From positions 1-61,040 of the forward strand of contig CAZIRB010000005.1 of NCBI GenBank assembly GCA_964541695.1: DNA of 61,040 nucleotides. The letters are read 5' to 3'. This DNA is from CAZKGE01 sp964541695. GTDB lineage: Bacteria; Bacillota; Clostridia; Christensenellales; CAG-138. Below are positions 53,103 through 60,267 of this stretch, one piece after another. Made by a program: the position numbers and the translations under genes. The notes below the pieces were generated by a model. It searched no databases, was not told the DNA's origin, and saw only the letters and a list, made by a program, of their open reading frames with translations. How positions within the stretch are numbered: the stretch's first letter is position 1; every line of letters starts with the position of its first letter.

Positions 53103-54779
53103 GTGAAATTAACAGGCGCGCAGATTTTAGTCGAATCCCTCATCGAGCAGGGCACGGAAGTCGTTTTCGGATACCCCGGCGGCGCGGTGCTCAACATCTA
53201 TGACGCTTTGTTTGAGCGCCGGGACGCGGTGCGGCACATCCTGACCTCTCACGAGCAGGGGGCGGCCCACGCCGCAGACGGATACGCCCGTTCCACCGGG
53301 AAGGTTGGCGTCGTGCTGGCGACCTCCGGCCCCGGGGCGACCAATCTGGTAACGGGCATTGCCACGGCCTATCTGGATTCGGTGCCGCTGGTGGCGATCA
53401 CCGGCAATGTGCCGCAGAGCCTGCTCGGGCGCGACAGCTTTCAGGAGGTGGACATCGTTTCCATCACCAAACCGGTGGTGAAGAAGAATTTTTTTGTGAC
53501 CAAGGCGGACGATCTGGCCGCGATTGTGGCGGAAGCTTTTGAAACGGCCGCGTCGGGGCGCAAAGGCCCCGTGCTGATCGACATTCCGAAGGATGTCACC
53601 GCGGCAAAAGCAGACTATGTCCCCGTTCCCAAGCGTACGCCTTTTTCCGCGGCCGAGCCCGATCCGGAAAAACTGCGGGCGGTTGTCGAAGCCCTCGTTT
53701 CCAGCCAAAAACCTCTGATTTACTGCGGAGGAGGCGTCACTTTTTCGGACAGCTCCTGCGCGCTGCTTACGCTGGCCGAAAAAATCCAGGCTCCGGTCTG
53801 CACAAGCCTGATGGGAATATCCGCAATCCCGTCCGACTCGGCTTTAAATCTGGGGCTTGTCGGAATGCATGGCACCGCCACGGCAAATATGGCGGTTTCA
53901 CAGTGCGATCTGCTGCTGGCCGCCGGCGCGCGTTTTTCCGACCGGGTGGCGGGCGACAGGAAAAGCTTTGCTTCCAACGCCAAGATCATCCATCTGGACA
54001 TTGACGAAAAAGAAATAGGCAAAAACGTAAAGACGGACCTGTGGATACTTGGAGACGTGGGGGAGACGCTGTCCCGCCTTGCGCAAATGGTGCCGAAAAC
54101 GTCCCATTCGGAATGGCTGCATTCATTGCTTCGCCACAAGGCGTACAACGCTCTGCCGTTTATCGAGAGCGAAGGGAGTGCCGTGAACCCCAGGGAGGTG
54201 ATTACCGCGCTGCGTTCTGTCGGGGGGGCGGATGTTCTGCTTGTCACAGACGTAGGACAGCACCAGATGCTGGCCGCGCAGTACTATTCCTTCGCGCGTC
54301 CGCGCAGTTTTCTAAGCTCCGGCGGGCTGGGGACAATGGGTTACGGCATGGGCGCCGCGAATGGGGCGGCCATCGGGAACCCGGAGCGCCGGGTGGCGCT
54401 GATTACCGGGGACGGAAGCTTCCATATGAATATGTCGGAACTGGCCGTTTCGGTAAGCCACAGACTGCCCATCGTTGTCGTCGTCATGAACAACGGCGTA
54501 TTGGGCATGGTGCACCAATGGCAAAGCCTGTTTTACGGAGGGCGGTATTCTCAGACGGAGATCGGGCGCAAGACGGATTTTGTGGCGCTGGCCGAAGCTT
54601 TCGGCGCAAAAGGGCTTCGCATTGAGCGGGCGGAACAAATCCAACCCGTTTTGCAGGAGGCGTTTGCATATGAGCAGGGGCCCGTTGTGGTGGATTGCCG
54701 TATCCCCAGCGGTGAAAGGGTGTTTCCGATCATCCCGGCCGGCGGAACGGAAAGCGATATGATTTACACGGAGAATTGA
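53103..54779 (+). CDS. ilvB: Acetolactate synthase large subunit (copy 2)
   Basis: A second, distinct catalytic subunit, about 558 aa from GTG 53103, which gives the conserved start MKLTGAQILVESL behind GGGGATAAC. An in-frame ATG at 52980 would add 41 highly charged residues that are not family-like but cannot be excluded. The active-site Glu is in SHEQGAAHAADGYAR, the ThDP motif is TGDGSFHMNMSEL, and the C-terminal MVHQWQSLFYGGRYSQ is typical of the biosynthetic enzyme. It has no small-subunit gene of its own. Confidence 0.93.
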   Translation: MKLTGAQILVESLIEQGTEVVFGYPGGAVLNIYDALFERRDAVRHILTSHEQGAAHAADGYARSTGKVGVVLATSGPGATNLVTGIATAYLDSVPLVAITGNVPQSLLGRDSFQEVDIVSITKPVVKKNFFVTKADDLAAIVAEAFETAASGRKGPVLIDIPKDVTAAKADYVPVPKRTPFSAAEPDPEKLRAVVEALVSSQKPLIYCGGGVTFSDSSCALLTLAEKIQAPVCTSLMGISAIPSDSALNLGLVGMHGTATANMAVSQCDLLLAAGARFSDRVAGDRKSFASNAKIIHLDIDEKEIGKNVKTDLWILGDVGETLSRLAQMVPKTSHSEWLHSLLRHKAYNALPFIESEGSAVNPREVITALRSVGGADVLLVTDVGQHQMLAAQYYSFARPRSFLSSGGLGTMGYGMGAANGAAIGNPERRVALITGDGSFHMNMSELAVSVSHRLPIVVVVMNNGVLGMVHQWQSLFYGGRYSQTEIGRKTDFVALAEAFGAKGLRIERAEQIQPVLQEAFAYEQGPVVVDCRIPSGERVFPIIPAGGTESDMIYTEN

Positions 54780-54842
54780 CGCGCCGGAACGAAGCGGACA
54801 GCGGCGTAATCGCTGCTGCGGGTGCAAATGGAGCATCATAAA

Positions 54843-54916
54843 ACCAAACGCGTTATCGTTTCCTAAACCTGGCTCCTCTGTGGTATACTCGTGGCAAGAC
54901 ACAGAGGAGGTTTTTT
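54843..54916 (+). repeat. Right flank repeat: copZ leader
   Basis: Direct-repeat partner of 41561-41640. Identical runs include TTTCCTAAACCTGGCTCC and ACACAGAGGAGG; the segment between them differs by several bases. Confidence 0.85.
54873..54909. promoter_or_regulatory. copZ promoter with a perfect 10-bp dyad
   Basis: An extended -10, TGGTATACT (54881-54889), lies at the left arm of a dyad: CTCCTCTGTG (54873-54882) and CACAGAGGAG (54900-54909). The right arm contains the ribosome-binding site. The arms are fully conserved in the left flank copy (41591-41600 and 41618-41627) while the 17-nt spacer has drifted, which suggests a protein-binding site, possibly metal responsive. Confidence 0.5.
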
Positions 54917-55120
54917 ATGAAGCGTTATGTTTTGACCATCGAAGGCATGGGCTGCGCGCACTGCGTCAAGAGCGTCACGGAGGCGCTGACGGACGCCGGC
55001 GCTTCCGTGGAGAACTGCGTCATCGGCTCGGCCACTATTTCGTTCGACGCGGATACGCAGTTGCTCGTCGACGCCGTCGCGGACCGGGGCTTTACCGTAA
55101 CGAACGTCGCGGAGGCGTAA
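54917..55120 (+). CDS. copZ: CopZ-like heavy-metal-associated domain protein
   Basis: A 67-aa single HMA domain, a probable copper chaperone. The metal loop is GMGCAHC (residues 11-17), followed by the usual beta-alpha-beta pattern. ATG 54917 follows GAGGAGG. mnmA starts 7 nt after its stop, so the two may be cotranscribed. No copper ATPase gene is nearby. Confidence 0.88.
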   Translation: MKRYVLTIEGMGCAHCVKSVTEALTDAGASVENCVIGSATISFDADTQLLVDAVADRGFTVTNVAEA

Positions 55121-55127
55121 TAAGCGC

Positions 55128-56225
55128 ATGGCCGGCCCGCGCGTGATCGTCGGCATGTCCGGCGGCGTGGACAGCGCCGTCGCCGCGCTGCTTCTAAAGG
55201 AGCAGGGCTATGACGTGACCGGCGTGTTCATGAAGAACTGGGAGGAGGATGACGAGGACGGCGTCTGCACGGCCGCGGCCGATTTCGACGACGTGCGCCG
55301 CGTCTGCGACCGCATCGGCATCCCGTACTACGCGGTCAACTTCTCTCGGGAGTATCTCGACCGCGTATTCTCCTATTTTCTTGCGGAATACCGCGCGGGC
55401 CGCACGCCGAACCCGGACGTGCTGTGCAACTGTGAGATCAAGTTCCGCGCGTTTTTGGAGTTTGCGTTCAAAAACGGCGCGGATTGGCTCGCGACCGGAC
55501 ATTACGCGCGTCTCGGGCATGGGGAGACCGTGCGGCTTTTGCGCGCGGCCGACGCCGATAAGGACCAGACGTATTTTCTCGCGGGGCTGACGCAGCCGCA
55601 GTTTGCCCGGGCGCTGTTTCCGATCGGCGGTCTCGTTAAGCATGACGTGCGGCGTATCGCGCGCGAGCACGGCCTGCCCAACGCGGAAAAGAAGGACTCG
55701 ACGGGCGTGTGCTTCATCGGCGAGCGGAACTTCAAGCGATTTTTGATGGAGTTTTTACCCGCGCAGCCCGGCGAGATCGTAACGGAAACCGGCAAGGCCG
55801 TCGGCCGCCACGACGGGCTGATGTACTACACGCTAGGCCAGCGGCGCGGCCTCGGCATCGGCGGCCGCAGCGACGGCTCGGGCGAAAGCTTCTTCGTCAT
55901 CGGCAAGGACCTGGAACGCAACCTTCTCATCGTCCAGCAGGGCGAGCACGAGGAGCTGTATTCGACCGCGTTGACCGCGGACAAAATCAACTGGATCGCC
56001 GGGGAGCCGCCCGAAAGCGAGTTTTCGTGCACGGCGAAGTTCCGGTACCGCCAGCCGGACCGGCCGGTGCGCGTGCGCGTGCAGGGCGGCGGCGCCGAGG
56101 TCGCGTTTTCGCAGCCCGAGCGCGCGGTCACGCCGGGGCAATGGGTGGTGCTGTATGACGGCGAGGTTTGCCTTGGCGGCGGGCCGATCGACCGCACCGT
56201 TCCGCTCAAGGCGATCCGCATATAG
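55128..56225 (+). CDS. mnmA: tRNA-specific 2-thiouridylase MnmA
   Basis: Thiolates U34 of Glu, Gln and Lys tRNAs using ATP and relayed sulfur, 365 aa. The PP-loop SGGVDSAVAA is at residues 9-18, the catalytic Cys in NPDVLCNCEIKF near 100, and the second Cys in STGVCFIGERNF near 195. The C-terminal beta-barrel ends WVVLYDGEVCLGGGPID. Part of this 3' end is repeated downstream. Confidence 0.95.
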   Translation: MAGPRVIVGMSGGVDSAVAALLLKEQGYDVTGVFMKNWEEDDEDGVCTAAADFDDVRRVCDRIGIPYYAVNFSREYLDRVFSYFLAEYRAGRTPNPDVLCNCEIKFRAFLEFAFKNGADWLATGHYARLGHGETVRLLRAADADKDQTYFLAGLTQPQFARALFPIGGLVKHDVRRIAREHGLPNAEKKDSTGVCFIGERNFKRFLMEFLPAQPGEIVTETGKAVGRHDGLMYYTLGQRRGLGIGGRSDGSGESFFVIGKDLERNLLIVQQGEHEELYSTALTADKINWIAGEPPESEFSCTAKFRYRQPDRPVRVRVQGGGAEVAFSQPERAVTPGQWVVLYDGEVCLGGGPIDRTVPLKAIRI

Positions 56226-56273
56226 CGGCCGGAACCGGCCGTGCTCGTATTGGCGGCCGCGCGTGGAACCACA

Positions 56274-56328
56274 GCGGCGCCGAGGTCGCGTTTTCGCAGC
56301 CCGAGCGCGCGGTCACGCCGGGGCAATG
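56274..56328 (+). repeat. Duplicated mnmA 3' segment, left of the gap
   Basis: 55 nt identical to 56089-56143 inside mnmA (offset 185). The match breaks off exactly at the N run; the sequence after the run (56429 on) continues the same mnmA stretch with a few changes. Confidence 0.9.
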
Positions 56329-56428
56329 NNNNNNNNNNNNNNNNNNNNNNNNNNNNNNNNNNNNNNNNNNNNNNNNNNNNNNNNNNNNNNNNNNNNNNNN
56401 NNNNNNNNNNNNNNNNNNNNNNNNNNNN
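56329..56428. other. Scaffold gap, 100 N
   Basis: Exactly 100 N within a repeated mnmA 3' segment. The flanks would join seamlessly if the gap were zero, so the placeholder may hide no sequence or several repeat copies. Confidence 0.98.
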
Positions 56429-56540
56429 GGTGGTGCTGTACGACGGCGGGGTTTGCCTTGGCCGCACGGAGCCGCCGCGCCGTCGAAACGGCGCGAATCC
56501 GCCGCAAAACCGGCCGCGCGTTTGCTTTTCGCGCCTGCGG
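56429..56540 (+). pseudogene. Diverged mnmA 3' remnant
   Basis: Begins GTGGTGCTGTACGACGGC and reads WVVLYDGGVCLG, as at the end of mnmA, then departs into unrelated sequence. It has no start and is a fragment of a duplicated or variant mnmA tail. Confidence 0.65.
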
Positions 56541-56550
56541 GCCGTATAAT
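56522..56550 (+). promoter_or_regulatory. trmK promoter implying a leaderless message
   Basis: TTGCTT (56522-56527), a 17-nt spacer and TATAAT (56545-56550). ATG 56557 is 7 nt past the -10 box, the usual transcription start, and no ribosome-binding site is present. Confidence 0.6.
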
Positions 56551-56556
56551 AAACCT

Positions 56557-57282
56557 ATGGAATCCGGCTCAAAGCGCCTGCGGCTAAAGCCCCGGCTCAC
56601 CGCCGCGGCAGACATGCTCTCCGGCCTTGGCACGGTCGCGGACATCGGCTGCGACCACGGCCGGCTTGCCTGCGCGCTGCTGCAGAACGGCGCCGTCGGG
56701 CGCTGTATCGCGATCGACATTAGCGCCGCGTCGATTGAAAAATGCGCGCGCCTTGCCAAGCTTGTGGGCGTATCCGACCGGCTGGAGCTGCGGCGCGGGG
56801 ACGGCTTCTCCGCGCTTACCCCTGGCGAGGCGGACGGCGTCGCGCTGCTGGGCTTGGGCAGCGCGCTGATCGTGCGGCTGCTCGAACGAAGCGCGGCCCC
56901 GCTCGCGGGGGCGGCGCGCGGCGTGTTCTCGCCGATGCGCGCGGCGGACGGGCTGCGGTGCTATCTGTGGAGCGCCGGCTATCACGTCCTTGACGACCGC
57001 GTCGTCGAGGACGCAGGCAGGCTGTACCAGGTGTTCAGCGTTTCGCCGCCGGACGGTCAGGGTCGTGACGAACTCCCCGACCGGTTCCCGCAGGACTGTT
57101 TTTCGGTGGGATACATGGCGTTTCTTCGCGGCGGGCCGCTGTTTATCCGGCTTGTGCGGCAGCAGCTCGGCGAGCTCGAGCGCAGACTGCGCACGGCTCG
57201 GCAGTCGGCGGGGGAGGCCGCGCTGGAGCGTCGGGCACAGAATCTAGGCAGAATATTGGAATTGACGGAGGCCCGAACATGA
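56557..57282 (+). CDS. trmK: tRNA (adenine-22-N1)-methyltransferase TrmK
   Basis: SAM-dependent methyltransferase making m1A22 in tRNA, 241 aa. The SAM loop VADIGCDHGRLACALL (about residues 27-42) with the DHG variant and IAIDISAASIEKC is typical of TrmK. The C-terminal part is a coiled-coil-like helical region (LGELERRLRTARQ). It overlaps the Nif3-like gene by 4 nt, the usual Firmicute pair. Confidence 0.9.
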   Translation: MESGSKRLRLKPRLTAAADMLSGLGTVADIGCDHGRLACALLQNGAVGRCIAIDISAASIEKCARLAKLVGVSDRLELRRGDGFSALTPGEADGVALLGLGSALIVRLLERSAAPLAGAARGVFSPMRAADGLRCYLWSAGYHVLDDRVVEDAGRLYQVFSVSPPDGQGRDELPDRFPQDCFSVGYMAFLRGGPLFIRLVRQQLGELERRLRTARQSAGEAALERRAQNLGRILELTEART

Positions 57283-58070
57283 AACTGAACGAGTTTGTCG
57301 ATATGATGGAGCGCATCGCGCCGCCGCAGCTTGCCGTCGCCGAGGACAACGTCGGGCTTTTGATCGGTCCGGACCACACAGAGGTACGCCGCGTGCTCGT
57401 CGCGCTCGACCTGACCGTGCGCGTTGCAGCCGAGGCCGCCGAAATCGGCGCGGACCTTGTGCTGACGCACCACCCGCAGTTTTTTCGCGGGATCAAACGC
57501 ATACTGCCGGACCATCCGGACACGGCGGCGGCGTACGCGCTGATCCGGCACGGCATCGGGCACTACGCGGCGCATACGAACTTCGATGCGGCGGCAGGCG
57601 GCGTCAACGATGTACTGGCCGAATTACTCGGGCTTTCCGATGTCGTCCCGCTGCCGCCTGAGAACCTTGGCCGCGTCGGCGCGTTAAACCCGCCGCTGCG
57701 CCTTGCGGAATTCGCGGAAATTGCGCAGAAAAAGCTTGGCGACGACGTCCGCTTCTGCGGCGACCCGGACGCGCGCGTCGGCCTCGTCGCCGTCGTAGGC
57801 GGCGGGGGCGACAGCGAGCTCGAGTCTGTGAAAAACGCGGGCGCGGACACGTTCGTCACGGGCGAGATCCGCTACCATCGGGCGCTCGCCGCCGCGGTAC
57901 TCGGTATCAATGTCGTGACGGCCGGACATTATGAGACAGAACACGCCGCGCTGCCCCCATTGATTGCCCGTTTACAGCGCGAATCAAATGATGTACAATA
58001 TTCGTTGGCGCATTCGGAGGCAAGTCCGTTTTGCTCCGGATTCACAGGAAGACAGGAGGGGAATCCATGA
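57279..58070 (+). CDS. Nif3-like dinuclear metal-centre protein
   Basis: A 263-aa member of the Nif3/YqfO family, which forms hexamers with a two-metal site; its biochemical role is unsettled. Metal ligands appear in LTHHPQFF (about residue 65), HTNFDAA (about 104) and GHYETEH (about 227). Overlaps trmK at its start and the coiled-coil gene at its end. Confidence 0.92.
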   Translation: MKLNEFVDMMERIAPPQLAVAEDNVGLLIGPDHTEVRRVLVALDLTVRVAAEAAEIGADLVLTHHPQFFRGIKRILPDHPDTAAAYALIRHGIGHYAAHTNFDAAAGGVNDVLAELLGLSDVVPLPPENLGRVGALNPPLRLAEFAEIAQKKLGDDVRFCGDPDARVGLVAVVGGGGDSELESVKNAGADTFVTGEIRYHRALAAAVLGINVVTAGHYETEHAALPPLIARLQRESNDVQYSLAHSEASPFCSGFTGRQEGNP

Positions 58071-58789
58071 ACAATCTCGAGACGCTCTGGGCCTATCAGG
58101 AGGCCGAGCAGCAGTTGATGCAGATCGAGAATACCATTCGCTCGACGCCTTCCCGTGTCAAGCTGAACCAGCTGCACAAGCTTTTAAAAGCGCAGCAGGC
58201 GGCGATTACGAAGCTGAACGAGGACGCGAACGTGCGCGCCCAGCAGTTTGAACGGCTCCTGGATCAGATCGCCAAGCTCGAGGAACGGCTGCAGCTCGAG
58301 GTTTCGGAGCTTGAGAACCTCCAGCAGGACGAGGAGAGCACCGCCGAGGAGATGGCGGAGCTGCGCGCGGACGTGGAGCGGCTCTCGCGCGAGATCAACT
58401 CCGCCATGCGCGACGCAAAGTCGCTGCAGCAGGCGATGGAGAAGACGGTGGAGGAGTACCAGTCGACGCGCGTGTCGGCGGGCAAGGCCAAGCGCGAGTA
58501 CGACCAGCTCCGCGTCGTCTGCGAGACGGAGCGCGAGGAGAGCGCGGGCGAGCTTGAGAAATACACCAAGGAGCTCGACAAGATCGCAAAGACCGTCGAC
58601 CCGGCGCTGATGGAAAAGTATAAGAAGGTCAAGCTGCATCACGCGCAGCCGATCGCGAAGGTGATCAACAGCAAATGCTCCGGCTGCAATATGTCGCTGC
58701 CGATGGTCGTGCTCAAAAAGCTCGCCACGGAGAACACGGTCGTCGAATGCGAGAACTGCGGCAGGATTCTGTTTCCGGAAAACAAATAA
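58067..58789 (+). CDS. Coiled-coil protein with C4 zinc ribbon
   Basis: A 240-aa protein with a long antiparallel coiled coil (about residues 5-185) and a C-terminal zinc ribbon, CSGCNM (about 204) and CENCGR (about 228). Similar proteins next to Nif3 genes are thought to bind nucleic acid; the function is not established. ATG 58067 follows GGAGGGGAATCC. Confidence 0.85.
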   Translation: MNNLETLWAYQEAEQQLMQIENTIRSTPSRVKLNQLHKLLKAQQAAITKLNEDANVRAQQFERLLDQIAKLEERLQLEVSELENLQQDEESTAEEMAELRADVERLSREINSAMRDAKSLQQAMEKTVEEYQSTRVSAGKAKREYDQLRVVCETEREESAGELEKYTKELDKIAKTVDPALMEKYKKVKLHHAQPIAKVINSKCSGCNMSLPMVVLKKLATENTVVECENCGRILFPENK

Positions 58790-58795
58790 CGGTTT

Positions 58796-59133
58796 GCGAG
58801 TAAGCCAGACGGCCGCGCCCCGGCAAGCGGGGTGAGGAAAGTCCGAGCACCACAGGGCAGAGTGCCGGGTAACGCCCGGCGGAGGCGACTCCAGGGAAAG
58901 TGCAACAGAAATAAACCGCCCGCGTTTTGCGGGTAAGGATGGAAAGGCGAGGTAAGAGCTCACCGACCGCGCGGCGACGCGCGGTGCCCTGTAAACCCCA
59001 CTCGGTGCAAGATTGGTATGGGAGCATTCAATAGCGGCCCGCTACGCTCCTGGGAATCGCACGAGCCCGCCGGCGACGGCGGGCCAAGATAGATGGCCGT
59101 CCCACGACAGAACTCGGCTTACGGCTTGCTCGC
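58796..59133 (+). ncRNA. rnpB: RNase P RNA
   Basis: Catalytic RNA that matures tRNA 5' ends. Hallmarks are GAGGAAAGTCCGAGC near 58840, AACAGAAATA, the GGAAAGGCGAGGTAAGAGC stretch, GTAAACCCCACTCGG and the 3' CGACAGAACTCGGCTTA. The outer helix pairs GCGAGTAAGCC (58796-58806) with GGCTTGCTCGC (59123-59133). A T-run follows at 59135-59140. Confidence 0.96.
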
Positions 59134-59170
59134 ATTTTTTTAAAATCCGATCGGGAGAGAACAGACGAAC

Positions 59171-60178
59171 ATGGCATCGCAGGAAAAGAAGAACGTGCTC
59201 AGCGGCATCCAGCCGACGGGCAACTTAACGCTCGGCAACTACCTCGGCGCGCTGCGCAACTGGGCGAACATGCAGGACGACTATAACTCGCTGTACATGG
59301 TCGCGGACATGCACGCCATCACCGTGCGGCAGGAAGCGGCCGAGCTCCGCAAGCGCAGCATCGAGACTCTTGCGCTGCTGCTTGCCTGCGGCATCGATCC
59401 CGGGCGTTCGATCGTGTTCGTGCAGTCGCATGTGCCGGAGCACGCGATGCTGACCTGGGCGCTCTCATGCAGCACGTATCTCGGCGAGCTGTCGCGCATG
59501 ACGCAGTTTAAGGACAAGAGCGCGCGCCACGCCGACAACGTCAACGCGGGCCTGTTCACCTACCCAATTCTGATGGCGGCCGACATTTTGATCTACCAGG
59601 CGCACATGGTGCCCGTCGGCGCGGACCAAAAGCAGCATGTAGAATTGACGCGCGACATCGCGGAGCGCTTCAACAAGGCATATGGCGAGACGTTCGTTGT
59701 GCCGGAGCCGTATATTCCGGCGGTCGGCGCGCGCATCATGAGCCTGCAGGAGCCGGACAAGAAGATGAGCAAGTCCGACCCGAACCCGAACGCCTTTATC
59801 CGCATCCTCGACGATCCGGCGACGGTCGAGCGCAAGATCAAGCGCGCCGTCACGGACAGCGAGGGCGTGATCGCGGCGGATCCCGAGCGGCCCGGCGTAT
59901 ACAACCTTTTAACGATCTACTCGTCCTGCACGGGCAAACCGATGGACGCGGCGGCAGCGGAGTTTGCCGGACTTGGCTACGGCGCGCTCAAGCAGGCCGT
60001 GGCGGACGCGGTCAACGGCACGCTTACGCCGATCCGTGAAAAGTACGCGCGCATCCTTGCGGACAAGGCGTACCTGACCGACACGATGAAGCTCGGCGCG
60101 GACAAGGCGCAAGCCCTTGCGAAGAAGACCGTGCGCAAGGTCTATCACAAGCTCGGGCTCGATTCGCAGAACGCATAG
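59171..60178 (+). CDS. trpS: Tryptophanyl-tRNA synthetase
   Basis: Class I synthetase charging tRNA-Trp, 335 aa. The HIGH-equivalent is in GIQPTGNLTLGNYLGA (about residues 12-27), and KMSKSDP is near residue 197. ATG 59171 follows GGGAGAGAAC. No T-box or Trp leader is seen upstream; the short spacer is taken up by the end of RNase P RNA. Confidence 0.95.
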   Translation: MASQEKKNVLSGIQPTGNLTLGNYLGALRNWANMQDDYNSLYMVADMHAITVRQEAAELRKRSIETLALLLACGIDPGRSIVFVQSHVPEHAMLTWALSCSTYLGELSRMTQFKDKSARHADNVNAGLFTYPILMAADILIYQAHMVPVGADQKQHVELTRDIAERFNKAYGETFVVPEPYIPAVGARIMSLQEPDKKMSKSDPNPNAFIRILDDPATVERKIKRAVTDSEGVIAADPERPGVYNLLTIYSSCTGKPMDAAAAEFAGLGYGALKQAVADAVNGTLTPIREKYARILADKAYLTDTMKLGADKAQALAKKTVRKVYHKLGLDSQNA

Positions 60179-60208
60179 CGTTAACACAACGGATATGCTC
60201 GGACATAG

Positions 60209-60247
60209 AGAGGGCCTCCGGCCGATTTCGGCCGGAGGCCCTCTTTT
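60209..60247. terminator. Strong bidirectional terminator after trpS
   Basis: A perfect 16-bp stem (AGAGGGCCTCCGGCCG and its complement) with a 4-nt loop and T-run, between convergent trpS and the minus-strand gene. Confidence 0.9.
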
Positions 60248-60267
60248 CACCTCGTTTTACGCAATCA

